Below, in pieces: positions 17,894 through 25,435 of a DNA stretch of 64,000 nucleotides. Both the position numbers and the translations under genes were made by a program. This DNA is from Flavobacteriales bacterium (lineage in GTDB: Bacteria > Bacteroidota > Bacteroidia > Flavobacteriales_F > PHOS-HE28). The stretch is taken from NCBI GenBank assembly GCA_016788295.1, contig JAEUSY010000009.1:1-64000 (forward strand). Reading direction: 5' to 3'. The notes under the pieces are model-generated. The model was not told where the DNA came from, ran no database searches, and saw nothing but the letters and a program-made list of their open reading frames with translations. The stretch's first letter is position 1. Each line of letters starts with the position of its first letter.

Positions 17894-17901
17894 TATCTTC
17901 G
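17894..17901 (+). promoter_or_regulatory. promoter box TATCTTCG before the tRNA-Leu remnant
   Basis: The box fits TAnnTTTG with one change and lies 14 bases before the first base of the tRNA-like sequence, a sensible distance for a tRNA promoter. Transcription from here would cross the remnant, the GIY-YIG gene and the intact tRNA-Leu. Confidence 0.45.
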
Positions 17902-17929
17902 CCGCCCCAACACCCACCCAGGTGGCGGA

Positions 17930-17949
17930 CCTGCCTGCCGGTAGGCAGG
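17930..17949. repeat. 20-base palindrome, first insertion
   Basis: The sequence is cctgcctgccggtaggcagg, palindromic except for one position. It sits between gcgga and atcggtaga of the tRNA D-arm. The half-site cctgcctgccg also occurs in repeat copy R1 (597-607). Confidence 0.8.
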
Positions 17950-17958
17950 ATCGGTAGA

Positions 17959-17978
17959 CCTGCCTGCCGGCAGGCAGG
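17959..17978. repeat. 20-base palindrome, second insertion
   Basis: The sequence is cctgcctgccggcaggcagg, a perfect palindrome, lying nine bases after the first one, between tcggtaga and cgc of the D-arm. Both insertions follow an A. Confidence 0.8.
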
Positions 17979-18007
17979 CGCGCTTGTCTCAAACACCAGT
18001 TTTGTAA

Positions 18008-18262
18008 ATGACCTGCGCGGTTTATGCCCTGGCAAGCGCCGAGAAGGAGTACATCTATGTTGGCTTGAGCATGGATGTAAAGCGTAGGATCGATGAGCAT
18101 CAGCGTGGAAAGGAGCGCACCACACGAGCTTATCGTCCATTTGAAGTATTGATCGTGGAGTTCCTTCCTGATCGAACAGAAGCCCGGAAGCGGGAAAAGT
18201 TCCTCAAGTCAGGTGCGGGGAAGGAGTTTCTTAAAGAACTTCGCAGCCGCAAAAAGAACTAA
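18008..18262 (+). CDS. GIY-YIG nuclease family protein (single domain)
   Basis: The 84-residue protein is one GIY-YIG domain (COG2827 type). The first strand motif is VYALASAEKEYIYVGLSMDVKRRI, with Y18 and Y..VG in the usual GIY/YIG places and Arg in DVKRRIDEH; the end shows EARKREKFLKSGAGKEFLKEL, the conserved Glu and helix. These small stand-alone proteins are frequent in Bacteroidota, but their role is not established. It lies between a broken tRNA-Leu copy (7 bases upstream) and the intact tRNA-Leu (5 bases downstream), on the same strand, which ties it to the tRNA locus. Confidence 0.85.
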   Translation: MTCAVYALASAEKEYIYVGLSMDVKRRIDEHQRGKERTTRAYRPFEVLIVEFLPDRTEARKREKFLKSGAGKEFLKELRSRKKN

Positions 18263-18267
18263 GCCCC

Positions 18268-18349
18268 ACCCAGGTGGCGGAATCGGTAGACGCGCTGGTC
18301 TCAAACACCAGTGAAGCAATTCGTGCGGGTTCGAGTCCCGCCCTGGGTA
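18268..18349 (+). tRNA. tRNA-Leu (anticodon CAA)
   Basis: The 82-base sequence folds as a complete class II tRNA. The acceptor stem is acccagg/cctgggt with discriminator A. The D-arm is gcg...cgc around gaatcggtaga. The anticodon stem is ctggt/accag with loop ctcaaac, giving anticodon CAA (codon UUG). A long variable arm typical of tRNA-Leu follows, then T-arm gcggg-ttcgagt-cccgc. The 3' CCA is not encoded. It lies 5 bases after the GIY-YIG stop codon. Confidence 0.95.
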
Positions 18350-18354
18350 CACTG

Positions 18355-18379
18355 GTACGGCCGCACTGTGCGGCCGTAC
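18355..18379 (+). terminator. hairpin after tRNA-Leu, possible terminator
   Basis: An 11-bp perfect stem (gtacggccgca / tgcggccgtac) with a 3-base loop starts 5 bases after the tRNA. Only tactttc follows, so the T-run is weak. It ends 15 bases before the start codon of the next gene, so it could also affect that gene. Confidence 0.5.
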
Positions 18380-18394
18380 TACTTTCACGGCCCC

Positions 18395-18850
18395 ATGTCC
18401 ACCGCACAAGACGCCCTTGTTCATGCCGATCCCGCCAAGCAGGACCGCTATGACAGCGCTTACATGCGGATGGCCTCGGAGTGGGCGAAACTGAGCCATT
18501 GCACCCGCAAAAAGGTCGGCGCCATCATTGTGAAGCATGGCATGATCATCAGCGATGGCTACAACGGAACACCCACCGGTTTCCCCAACGACTGTGAAGA
18601 TGCGGAAGGCCTCACCCACTGGTACGTGCTGCACGCCGAGGCCAATGCCATCCTGAAAGTGGCCCGCAGCACCAACAATGCGCGTGGTGCGACGTTATAC
18701 CTCACGCACTCCCCCTGCAAGGAATGCAGCAAGCTCATCCTGCAGGCGGGCATCAAACGCCTGGTCTACCTCGATGCCTACAAGGACACTTCGGGCCTTG
18801 CATTGCTGGAAAAGGGCGGATTGATGGTCCGTAAATTGGAGCTGCCCTAA
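18395..18850 (+). CDS. dCMP deaminase family protein
   Basis: The 151-residue protein is a zinc-dependent cytidine/deoxycytidylate deaminase. The HAE motif is in VLHAEANAI (residues ~76-84) and the PCxxC motif in SPCKECSKL (~104-112), giving the zinc His, two Cys and catalytic Glu. An extra Cys/His near residues 38-40 (LSHCTRKKVGA) fits dCMP deaminases, which carry a second metal site. It would supply dUMP for thymidylate synthesis. The ATG at 18395 was chosen because the longer frame runs back into the tRNA. It is 5 bases before the ctpA start codon, so the two are probably cotranscribed. Confidence 0.9.
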   Translation: MSTAQDALVHADPAKQDRYDSAYMRMASEWAKLSHCTRKKVGAIIVKHGMIISDGYNGTPTGFPNDCEDAEGLTHWYVLHAEANAILKVARSTNNARGATLYLTHSPCKECSKLILQAGIKRLVYLDAYKDTSGLALLEKGGLMVRKLELP

Positions 18851-18855
18851 GCACC

Positions 18856-20472
18856 ATGCGACCCGACCGCCGACCCGTTTCCCCTTATTACCCGCTACTG
18901 CTCTCCTTGACCTTGGTGGGCGGACTGTTCATTGGCCGGAACATGGGCGGCAACGAACCGGGCCCGCTCACCATCCTGGGTCTGCGTCAGGCATCCGCTG
19001 CGGACAAGATCGGCCAGGTGCTTGATCTGATCGACCGGCAGTACGTGGACAGTGTGGAGAAGAACGCGCTGGTGGACGAAGTGCTCCAGGACATCCTGCA
19101 GCGCTTGGACCCACACAGTTACTACATCACTGCGGCAGAGCTACAGGCTGCACAAGAGCCTCTTGAAGGCAGCTTTGATGGCATCGGGGTGGAGTTCGCG
19201 GTGCAGCGCGATACGGTCGTGGTGATCACCACGGTGGAAGGCGGTCCCAGCGAAGCCTTGGGCATAAGGGCCGGTGACCGCATCCTGAGCGCCGACGGCA
19301 AGGCCATGGCAGGCGTGAAGATCACCAACGATGAAGTGATGCGCACCTTGCGCGGTCCAAAGGGCAGCGAGGTGAACGTGCAGCTCCAACGCGGAGGAAA
19401 AACGCCCTTCGATGTGACCATCAAGCGAGGCAAAGTGCCGATCAATAGCGTGGCGGTCTCCTTGCTCTCCGAGGATGGTACAGGCTACATCAAGCTCGTC
19501 CGGTTCGCGAAGAACACGCATGAGGAGTTCCTGAAGGCCGCCGATGAGCTGCGGGCGCAAGGCATGAAGCGCATGGTGCTGGACCTGCGGGGTAACGGTG
19601 GTGGCTACCTCACTGCGGCCATCGATCTGGCCGATGAGTTCCTGAGCGATGGCAAGACCATTGTATACACCCAAGGTCGCAACACCCCTCGGCGCGATGT
19701 AACGGCAAGTCGCAGCGGACGCTACGAGGACATCCCGTTGGCGTTGCTGATCGATGAAGGTTCGGCCAGTGCCAGCGAGATCGTTGCCGGCGCCATACAG
19801 GACCACGACCGCGGTACGATCATCGGTCGCCGGTCATTTGGCAAGGGTTTGGTGCAAGAGCACGTGGACCTGCCCGACCACAGCGCTGTACGCCTGACCA
19901 CTGCACGCTACTACACCCCCAGTGGTCGTTCCATTCAACGGCCCTATGGCGCTGGCATCAGTTACGAGGAGGACATCGAGGACCGCTATCTGCATGGCGA
20001 ACTGCTTTCGGCGGACAGCATGCGGATCGATTCCAGCCAGGTGTTCACCACAGCAGCCGGTCGAAAGGTGTATGGTGGCGGCGGTATCATGCCGGACATC
20101 TTCGTCCCCACCGATACGGCCGAGGGATCGCACTACCTCACGGAACTGTTCTTCAGTGGTGTGCTCAACCAATTCGCCTTCGACGTGGCCGACCGGGAAC
20201 GCGAGCGATTGATGGCCTTTGGTTCACCGCGATCCTTTGCCCAACGCTACCAGATCACCGAGGGCCTGTTGCGGCAACTTGGCGAAATGGCACGTAAAGA
20301 GGGCATCGAGGAGCACCCCGGGGATGTGCAGCGTTCACGCCGGCAATTGACCACACGCATCAAGGCCGGCATTGCGCGTAACCTGTGGGGCAATACCGGG
20401 TTCTACGGTATTATGCTGGAGACCGACAGCGTCTACCTGAAAGCGCTCCAGCAGTTCGGTGGTGGGGCCTGA
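18856..20472 (+). CDS. S41 family C-terminal processing peptidase
   Basis: The 538-residue protease has an N-terminal membrane anchor or signal (PLLLSLTLVGGLFIG, residues ~13-28), a PDZ domain (~95-185, with SFDGIGVEFAV and GIRAGDRILSADGKAM) and the S41 catalytic domain. The catalytic Ser is in DEGSASASEIVAGA and the Lys in RRSFGKGLVQEH, about 25 residues later. LDLRGNGGGYL is the oxyanion region. A ~150-residue C-terminal extension is usual for Bacteroidota members. It is expected to cut periplasmic proteins near the C terminus. Upstream dCMP deaminase is 5 bases away; a terminator follows at 20501. Confidence 0.92.
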   Translation: MRPDRRPVSPYYPLLLSLTLVGGLFIGRNMGGNEPGPLTILGLRQASAADKIGQVLDLIDRQYVDSVEKNALVDEVLQDILQRLDPHSYYITAAELQAAQEPLEGSFDGIGVEFAVQRDTVVVITTVEGGPSEALGIRAGDRILSADGKAMAGVKITNDEVMRTLRGPKGSEVNVQLQRGGKTPFDVTIKRGKVPINSVAVSLLSEDGTGYIKLVRFAKNTHEEFLKAADELRAQGMKRMVLDLRGNGGGYLTAAIDLADEFLSDGKTIVYTQGRNTPRRDVTASRSGRYEDIPLALLIDEGSASASEIVAGAIQDHDRGTIIGRRSFGKGLVQEHVDLPDHSAVRLTTARYYTPSGRSIQRPYGAGISYEEDIEDRYLHGELLSADSMRIDSSQVFTTAAGRKVYGGGGIMPDIFVPTDTAEGSHYLTELFFSGVLNQFAFDVADRERERLMAFGSPRSFAQRYQITEGLLRQLGEMARKEGIEEHPGDVQRSRRQLTTRIKAGIARNLWGNTGFYGIMLETDSVYLKALQQFGGGA

Positions 20473-20500
20473 GCTCCTGTTCAAAATGCAGCAAAAAGAA

Positions 20501-20522
20501 AAGGGGGCCTTGCGGCCCCCTT
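20501..20522. terminator. bidirectional terminator
   Basis: A 9-bp stem (aagggggcc / ggccccctt) with loop ttgc. On the plus strand it ends in tttgat; on the minus strand the stem is followed by ttctttttgc. It serves both ctpA and the convergent lipoprotein gene ending at 20544. Confidence 0.85.
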
Positions 20523-20543
20523 TGATCTTCAACAGGTGGTTGC

Positions 20544-20756
20544 TTAGTGAGCAGCCTCCGTAGCAGCCTCAACGGCCTTCACGGTGGTGTCCACAGCGGC
20601 TTCAACAGCCTCGGTGGTGGTCTCAACGGCCTCGGTCGTCGCTTCAACAGCGTCGGTCGTGGTCTGAGCGGCGTTGTCCATGGTCTCTTCGGTGCTGCTG
20701 CTGCAGGCAACGAACAGGGCTGCCATGGTGGCGAGCAGGGCGAACTTCTTGGTCAT
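20544..20756 (-). CDS. small Thr/Ala/Glu-rich lipoprotein
   Basis: The 70-residue protein begins MTKKFALLATMAALFVACSSS, a clear lipoprotein signal (lipobox FVAC, Cys18). The mature part is repetitive, with heptad-like units such as DAVEATTEAVETTTEAVEAA, predicted to form a long amphipathic helix. The function is not known. The start ATG at 20756 was chosen over an upstream ATG at 20786 because it gives a normal signal peptide. The next gene on the same strand is a paralogue with a near-identical signal peptide. Confidence 0.75.
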   Translation of the reverse strand: MTKKFALLATMAALFVACSSSTEETMDNAAQTTTDAVEATTEAVETTTEAVEAAVDTTVKAVEAATEAAH

Positions 20757-20782
20757 TGTGGTTGTGTGTTGCGAGATTGTGA

Positions 20783-21034
20783 TCACTTCTTGCCGGTGGT
20801 GGCAGCGGCAGCAGCGGCGCTGTCGGCAGCAGCCTGTGCGGCGGCAGCGGCAGCAGCCTCAGCTTCAGCAGCAGCGGCGGCGGCTTCTTCAGCCAAGCGG
20901 ATGCTATCAGCAGTGGCGATAGCGGCGAGGCTGTCGGCAGTGGCCTTGGCCTTTGCCTCGATCTCAGCTTGTGACGGACCGCAGGCGACCACGAAGGCGG
21001 CCATGGCGGCTACAAGGGCGAACTTTTTGTACAC
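20783..21034 (-). CDS. small Ala-rich lipoprotein, paralogue of the neighbour
   Basis: The 83-residue protein starts at a GTG (21034), reading VYKKFALVAAMAAFVVACGPSQ. Its signal peptide is nearly the same as that of the 70-residue neighbour (KKFAL..AMAA..VAC), so the two arose by tandem duplication. The mature part is rich in Ala and Glu (AEEAAAAAAEAEAAAAAAAQ) and probably forms one helix. No ATG is available at this place; the longer frame starts at ATG 21169 or 21076 but would give a poor signal peptide. The two genes are 26 bases apart. Confidence 0.7.
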   Translation of the reverse strand: MYKKFALVAAMAAFVVACGPSQAEIEAKAKATADSLAAIATADSIRLAEEAAAAAAEAEAAAAAAAQAAADSAAAAAATTGKK

Positions 21035-21117
21035 GTTGGGGTTTGTTTTGGTGAAAGTGGGCGCAAAAGTAATCATTCCCTGATAACTACCAAATACCCA
21101 GCGGGTTGGGTCCAAAT

Positions 21118-21125
21118 TATCTTTG
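21118..21125 (+). promoter_or_regulatory. -7 box TATCTTTG for superoxide dismutase
   Basis: The octamer matches TAnnTTTG exactly and lies 42 bases before the ATG at 21168. No good TTTG is seen 19-20 bases upstream. Confidence 0.55.
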
Positions 21126-21167
21126 TGCCCGGATGAACGACATCCACTAAACGACCAAAAAGGAACC

Positions 21168-21776
21168 ATGGCCTTCCAACTACCCGAACTCCCCTACGCG
21201 CACAACGCGCTGGAGCCCCACATCGACACGCGCACCATGGAGATACACCATGGCAAGCACCATCAGGCATACGTCACCAACCTGAACAAGGCCATTGAAG
21301 GCAGCCCGCTGGACGGCAAGTCCATCGAGGAGATCCTTGCCGGGCTCGACATGACCAATATGGCCGTGCGCAACAACGGCGGTGGCCACTACAACCACAC
21401 CCTGTTCTGGAACATCATGTCGCCGAACGGCGGCGGCGCCCCCAGCGGTGCTTTGGCCGATGCCATCACGCGCGACTTCGGTTCCTTCGATGCGTTCAAG
21501 GAAAAGTTCAGCGCAGCTGGTGCCACGCGTTTCGGTAGCGGTTGGGCATGGCTTTGCGTGCATAAGGGCGGCAAGCTCGATGTGTGCAGCACACCCAACC
21601 AGGACAACCCGCTGATGCCGAACACCGGTTGCGGCGGCACCCCAGTGCTTGGCATGGACGTGTGGGAACATGCCTACTATCTGCACTACCAGAACCGTCG
21701 TCCCGATTACATCGCTGCGTTCTGGAACGTGGTGAACTGGGCTGAAGTGGCACGTCGCTACGAAGCGGCCAAGTAA
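21168..21776 (+). CDS. superoxide dismutase, Fe/Mn type
   Basis: The 202-residue enzyme converts superoxide to hydrogen peroxide and oxygen. Metal ligands are His27 ([13 protein letters not shown]), a second His in [10 protein letters not shown], and Asp and His in [13 protein letters not shown]. The length and order match the family. The region [16 protein letters not shown] is typical, but I cannot decide between Fe and Mn from the sequence alone. There is no signal peptide, so it is cytoplasmic. The gene is monocistronic with its own promoter box. Confidence 0.95.
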   Translation: MAFQLPELPYAHNALEPHIDTRTMEIHHGKHHQAYVTNLNKAIEGSPLDGKSIEEILAGLDMTNMAVRNNGGGHYNHTLFWNIMSPNGGGAPSGALADAITRDFGSFDAFKEKFSAAGATRFGSGWAWLCVHKGGKLDVCSTPNQDNPLMPNTGCGGTPVLGMDVWEHAYYLHYQNRRPDYIAAFWNVVNWAEVARRYEAAK

Positions 21777-21845
21777 GACCTCCTTTCACTTTTGGAACGG
21801 GCATCGTGGTCAGTTGACCCGGCGCCCGTTCTACCTTTCCGGCCT

Positions 21846-22244
21846 ATGCTCGCCATTGGAAAAGCCTTGCTGTATGTGCTAATGGCCGTTCTTCTGCCAG
21901 CGGCTTCCAGTATGGCCGCAGGGCCGTTCGGATCGCGACCACATTCGCTGGTCGAGGTCAACACGGACCAGACTCCCGATAGTAGTTATGGAACCCGAAA
22001 GGAGAACACTCGTCTGGTGAGCAGTTCCCTTGCGCTTTTGCTCGGCCCGTTCGGGGCGCACCGGATCTACCTCGGCACCACGCCCAAGGTGGCCATCATC
22101 TACGGGGTCACCTTCGGTGGATTCGGACTATTGGCCATCACCGACCTCGGCCACCTGCTGTTCACCAAGGACCTGGAGCCTTACCGGAACAACGACAGGG
22201 TGTTCATGTGGACAGAGCCCCGACACGCCCCTACTCCACCGTAA
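21846..22244 (+). CDS. TM2 domain-containing membrane protein
   Basis: The 132-residue protein has an N-terminal hydrophobic signal or anchor (AIGKALLYVLMAVLLPAA). Residues ~65-130 form a TM2 domain: two helices with SSLALLLGPFGAHRIYLGTTPK, then VTFGGFGLLAITDLGHLL. The GxxGxHRxYLG pattern between helices is the family signature. Function of TM2 proteins is not established in bacteria. The ATG at 21846 follows a TACCTTTC box by six bases. Its last 14 bases overlap the 3' end of convergent glmS. Confidence 0.75.
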   Translation: MLAIGKALLYVLMAVLLPAASSMAAGPFGSRPHSLVEVNTDQTPDSSYGTRKENTRLVSSSLALLLGPFGAHRIYLGTTPKVAIIYGVTFGGFGLLAITDLGHLLFTKDLEPYRNNDRVFMWTEPRHAPTPP

Positions 22245-24075
22245 CGCTCTTGGCCAGGTTGCGGGGCTGATCCACATTTCGGCCCAGCATCACAGCGATG
22301 TGATAGCTGATCAATTGGAACGGGATCACGCTGAGCAAAGGGACCAATTGATCGGGGGTCTCCGGGATCTCGATCACGTGATCCGCGAGTTCCTTCACAA
22401 CGGTATCGCCTTCGGTAACAATGGCAATGATCTTGCCCTTGCGCGCCTTCACCTCCTGGATGTTCGAGACGACCTTCTCGTAACTGGCGCCCTTGGTGGC
22501 CACCACGAAGACCGGCATGGCCTCATCGATCAGCGCGATCGGACCATGCTTCATCTCGGCGGCAGGATACCCTTCCGCGTGGATGTAGCTGATCTCCTTC
22601 AGTTTCAAAGCGCCCTCCAGCGCTACCGGGAAGCTGTAGCCGCGACCGAGGTACAAGGCATTGGGTGCATCCTTGTAGATATCGGCGATGTATTTGATCT
22701 GCGCCTCGGACTGAAGCACCTTCTGCACTTTGTCCGGAATGGCATCCAACTCGTTGATGAGACGATGGAAGTTGCTCGCAGAGATGGTGCCTTTCCGACG
22801 GCCGATCATCAGGGCCATCAGGGTAAGCACCGTGACCTGGGCCGTAAAGGCCTTGGTACTGGCCACACCGATCTCGGGGCCCGCATGTGTGTACGAACCA
22901 GCATGGGTCACCCGCGCAATGCTGCTACCCACCACATTGCAAATGCCGATGATCGTGGCACCACGGCTCTTGGCCAGTTCGATCGCGGCCAAGGTATCGG
23001 CGGTCTCACCGCTCTGGCTGATCGCGATCACGATATCCTCCTCGCCCACGATGGGGTTGCGGTAGCGGAACTCACTGGCATATTCAACCTCAACAGGTAT
23101 CCGCGCCAGGTCCTCGAACAGGTATTCACCCACCAGACCGGCATGCCAGCTGGTACCGCAACCCAGGATCAGGATCCGCTTTGCGTTCTGGAACTTCTGT
23201 TCGTGGTCGCGGATACCTCCCAGAACGACCTCACTATTGATCAGGTCCATCCGGCCACGCAGACTGTCGCGGATGCTTCGCGGCTGCTCGTGGATCTCCT
23301 TGAGCATGAAGTGCTCGTAGCCACCCTTTTCCAATGCTTCGAGATGCATCTCGAGCTCCTGGATGAAGGGCGTCTTGTCCTGGTTCTTGATGTTCCGGAT
23401 CTTCAGGCCTTTTTGCCTGTCGATCACGGCGATCTCCCCATCCTCCAGGTACACCACGTTCTTGGTGTGCTCCACGATCGGCGTGGCATCGCTTGCCAGG
23501 AAATGCTCGCCCTGCTCGCCAATACCGATCACCAGCGGCGAGCTTTTGCGGGCAGCCACCATCACATCGGGTTCCTTCCGATCGATCACCACGATGGCAT
23601 AGGCGCCCACCACACTGTCCAATGCAAGGCGCACCGCTTCGGCGAGGTCCACCTTCTCCGTGAACTGGATATCCTCGATGAGGTGAACGAGCACTTCGGT
23701 GTCCGTGTCGCTCTTGAAAGAATGTCCCCGGTGGATCAGCTCCTCTTTCAATGGCGCATAGTTCTCGATGATCCCATTGTGGATCAAGGCGAGATCGCCC
23801 GAATTGCCTTGGTGCGGGTGGGCATTCACATCGTTGGGGGGGCCATGCGTAGCCCAGCGGGTATGGCCGATACCGACCGTGCCCTTCACGTTGCCATCCT
23901 GAACATGGGCCTCCAGATCGCTGACCTTGCCCTTGCACTTGAAGATCCGCAGGTCATGGCCGTTGATCAGGGCCACCCCGGCACTGTCGTAACCGCGATA
24001 TTCCAGCCTGCGCAGGCCATTAATGAGGATGGGGTAGGCCTCACGATGGCCCAAGTAGGCAACAATACCGCACAT
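22231..24075 (-). CDS. glmS: glutamine--fructose-6-phosphate aminotransferase
   Basis: The 614-residue enzyme makes glucosamine-6-phosphate for peptidoglycan and lipid A. The N terminus MCGIVAYLGH exposes Cys1 as the glutaminase nucleophile after Met removal; LRRLEYRGYDSAGVAL and HTRWATHGPPNDVNAHPH are the glutaminase motifs. Two SIS domains follow (about residues 290-425 and 460-600), with ILGCGTSWHAGLVGEYLFED and ISQSGETADTLAAIE in the first. The end is ..LAKSVTVE as usual. It follows the DUF4270 gene by 7 bases on the same strand. Confidence 0.97.
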   Translation of the reverse strand: MCGIVAYLGHREAYPILINGLRRLEYRGYDSAGVALINGHDLRIFKCKGKVSDLEAHVQDGNVKGTVGIGHTRWATHGPPNDVNAHPHQGNSGDLALIHNGIIENYAPLKEELIHRGHSFKSDTDTEVLVHLIEDIQFTEKVDLAEAVRLALDSVVGAYAIVVIDRKEPDVMVAARKSSPLVIGIGEQGEHFLASDATPIVEHTKNVVYLEDGEIAVIDRQKGLKIRNIKNQDKTPFIQELEMHLEALEKGGYEHFMLKEIHEQPRSIRDSLRGRMDLINSEVVLGGIRDHEQKFQNAKRILILGCGTSWHAGLVGEYLFEDLARIPVEVEYASEFRYRNPIVGEEDIVIAISQSGETADTLAAIELAKSRGATIIGICNVVGSSIARVTHAGSYTHAGPEIGVASTKAFTAQVTVLTLMALMIGRRKGTISASNFHRLINELDAIPDKVQKVLQSEAQIKYIADIYKDAPNALYLGRGYSFPVALEGALKLKEISYIHAEGYPAAEMKHGPIALIDEAMPVFVVATKGASYEKVVSNIQEVKARKGKIIAIVTEGDTVVKELADHVIEIPETPDQLVPLLSVIPFQLISYHIAVMLGRNVDQPRNLAKSVTVE

Positions 24076-24082
24076 CGGATGA

Positions 24083-25432
24083 TCAGTATGTCGTAAAAGT
24101 AAGGCGCAGCTTCATGGGCGCAGCGCCATCTTCCGGGCCCGCCAATACCACACGGTTGGCGCTTACGCCATTGCTACTGGAGACCAATGCGAGCCTGCTG
24201 TTCGGGAGCGTGCCATTGAGCACCTGTTGTACATAGCGTGTAATGTTGAACCGGTAGGCACGCTCATCGCTCCGAAAGGCCCCATCAATGGCCCCGATAC
24301 CATTCAATTGATCCGGCAGGAACACGTCCTTATCATCCTCATCCTTCCGGAAAATGAACAACTGGGAAGGCGGCAAGTGGGACGGATAGTAGCTGCCTTT
24401 TACCGGTACCACAAGCTCTGCCTTGGAAAGCACACGTCCTTCCCCGGCCAGGTCCATCAGATCAGGCACGCGGATGATGGTGCGCAGCCCACCCAGTGCC
24501 TGCACATACGTTCCCGATGCATTCGTGGCAGTATCGGCCAAAGCGTTCAGCAGGTCTGGCGAATAGGCCGATTCCCGCTCGTGCACCATGGTGGTGTAGC
24601 GCACACAGTTCTGGTTGATCAAAAAGTCCAAGGTGCGCTGTTCGGTGGGCGCGGTGACCACATTGCGGTAATACAAGGTGACCTTGGATGCCGTGCTGAG
24701 CAGGTTGAAGTACAGGACACCTGCTTCGAATGGCAACTGGGTGCCGTTGTTCACCGTGATGTACAATCCCTTGAAGAATTGCAAGAACGCCGAATTGTCA
24801 GCCATGTTCGTGCTTCCGAACGCATCGATGAACCGTTGGGCAAGCTCCTGGGACAAAGGGATGCGCAACTGGGGCACCAGGCTATCGCCACCAATAAAAG
24901 GCTTGGTCAATGGTTGCGGCGTGATGCGACCACCGCGGCGCAGGTTCAGGTCCTCGGTAAGGGTCTGCGGCAACCGGTCGCTCTTGTACGCGGAATCAAC
25001 GGAGAGGTCCTCCGCCAGCTCGTAGACCTCGAACACCTGGGGGTTCAGGTTGCCGTACACATAATTCACTCCGTCAAAGGCCAACGACAACACCAGACTG
25101 TCCGGCACCAGTTCGGAGCTGTTCTGATTAGAACCGATGTTGTTCGCGCTGAGGCGGATCTGGGTGACCACACCGGCCTTCACCAACCCGAATTCCGCAT
25201 CGAGGTAAGATCCGAGCAGATTGCGCGAGAGCGCACTGGTGCGCACAGCACTATCAACCACTGTGTAAGCATGAAGCTCCAGCGTATCCACCATGAGGCC
25301 CAGAGGATCTCCTGGCAACAGGTCCAAGCCAAGGTCCTCGTCCGGCTTCTTGCAACCGGAAACCACCATGAAAGGCACCGCCGCCAGCAGAACCACACGG
25401 GCGAGGGTCGAGAAAGAGGAGCGCGTCGCCAA
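24083..25432 (-). CDS. DUF4270 family lipoprotein
   Basis: The 449-residue protein matches DUF4270, found almost only in Bacteroidota. It has a signal peptide ending MVVSGCKKPDED (lipobox VSGC, Cys27). The conserved start of the family, DLGLDLLPGDPLGLMVDTLELHAYTV, is present, as is the end RFNITRYVQQVLNGTLPNSRLALVSS. No biochemical role is established. It sits between a glycogen-synthase-like gene (3 bases upstream) and glmS (7 bases downstream), the order I know from many flavobacteria. Confidence 0.9.
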   Translation of the reverse strand: MATRSSFSTLARVVLLAAVPFMVVSGCKKPDEDLGLDLLPGDPLGLMVDTLELHAYTVVDSAVRTSALSRNLLGSYLDAEFGLVKAGVVTQIRLSANNIGSNQNSSELVPDSLVLSLAFDGVNYVYGNLNPQVFEVYELAEDLSVDSAYKSDRLPQTLTEDLNLRRGGRITPQPLTKPFIGGDSLVPQLRIPLSQELAQRFIDAFGSTNMADNSAFLQFFKGLYITVNNGTQLPFEAGVLYFNLLSTASKVTLYYRNVVTAPTEQRTLDFLINQNCVRYTTMVHERESAYSPDLLNALADTATNASGTYVQALGGLRTIIRVPDLMDLAGEGRVLSKAELVVPVKGSYYPSHLPPSQLFIFRKDEDDKDVFLPDQLNGIGAIDGAFRSDERAYRFNITRYVQQVLNGTLPNSRLALVSSSNGVSANRVVLAGPEDGAAPMKLRLTFTTY

Positions 25433-25435
25433 GGC

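Larger units (their letters stand above)
17916..18000 (+). pseudogene. broken tRNA-Leu(CAA) 5' copy with two palindromes in the D-loop
   Basis: Removing two 20-base palindromes leaves acccaggtggcgga + atcggtaga + cgcgcttgtctcaaacaccagt, which equals the first ~45 bases of the intact tRNA-Leu at 18268 with one substitution (ctggt to cttgt in the anticodon stem). The copy stops after the anticodon arm, so the variable arm, T arm and 3' acceptor strand are missing. It cannot make a tRNA. It starts 14 bases after a promoter box and ends 7 bases before the GIY-YIG gene. Confidence 0.85.

Noticed and set aside
17916-18000. A second functional tRNA
   Set aside because: It lacks the T arm and 3' acceptor strand and holds two palindromes; only the copy at 18268-18349 folds completely.
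24076-24300. glmS ribozyme or other riboswitch near glmS
   Set aside because: The glmS start is 7 bases from the DUF4270 stop, leaving no leader for a ribozyme.
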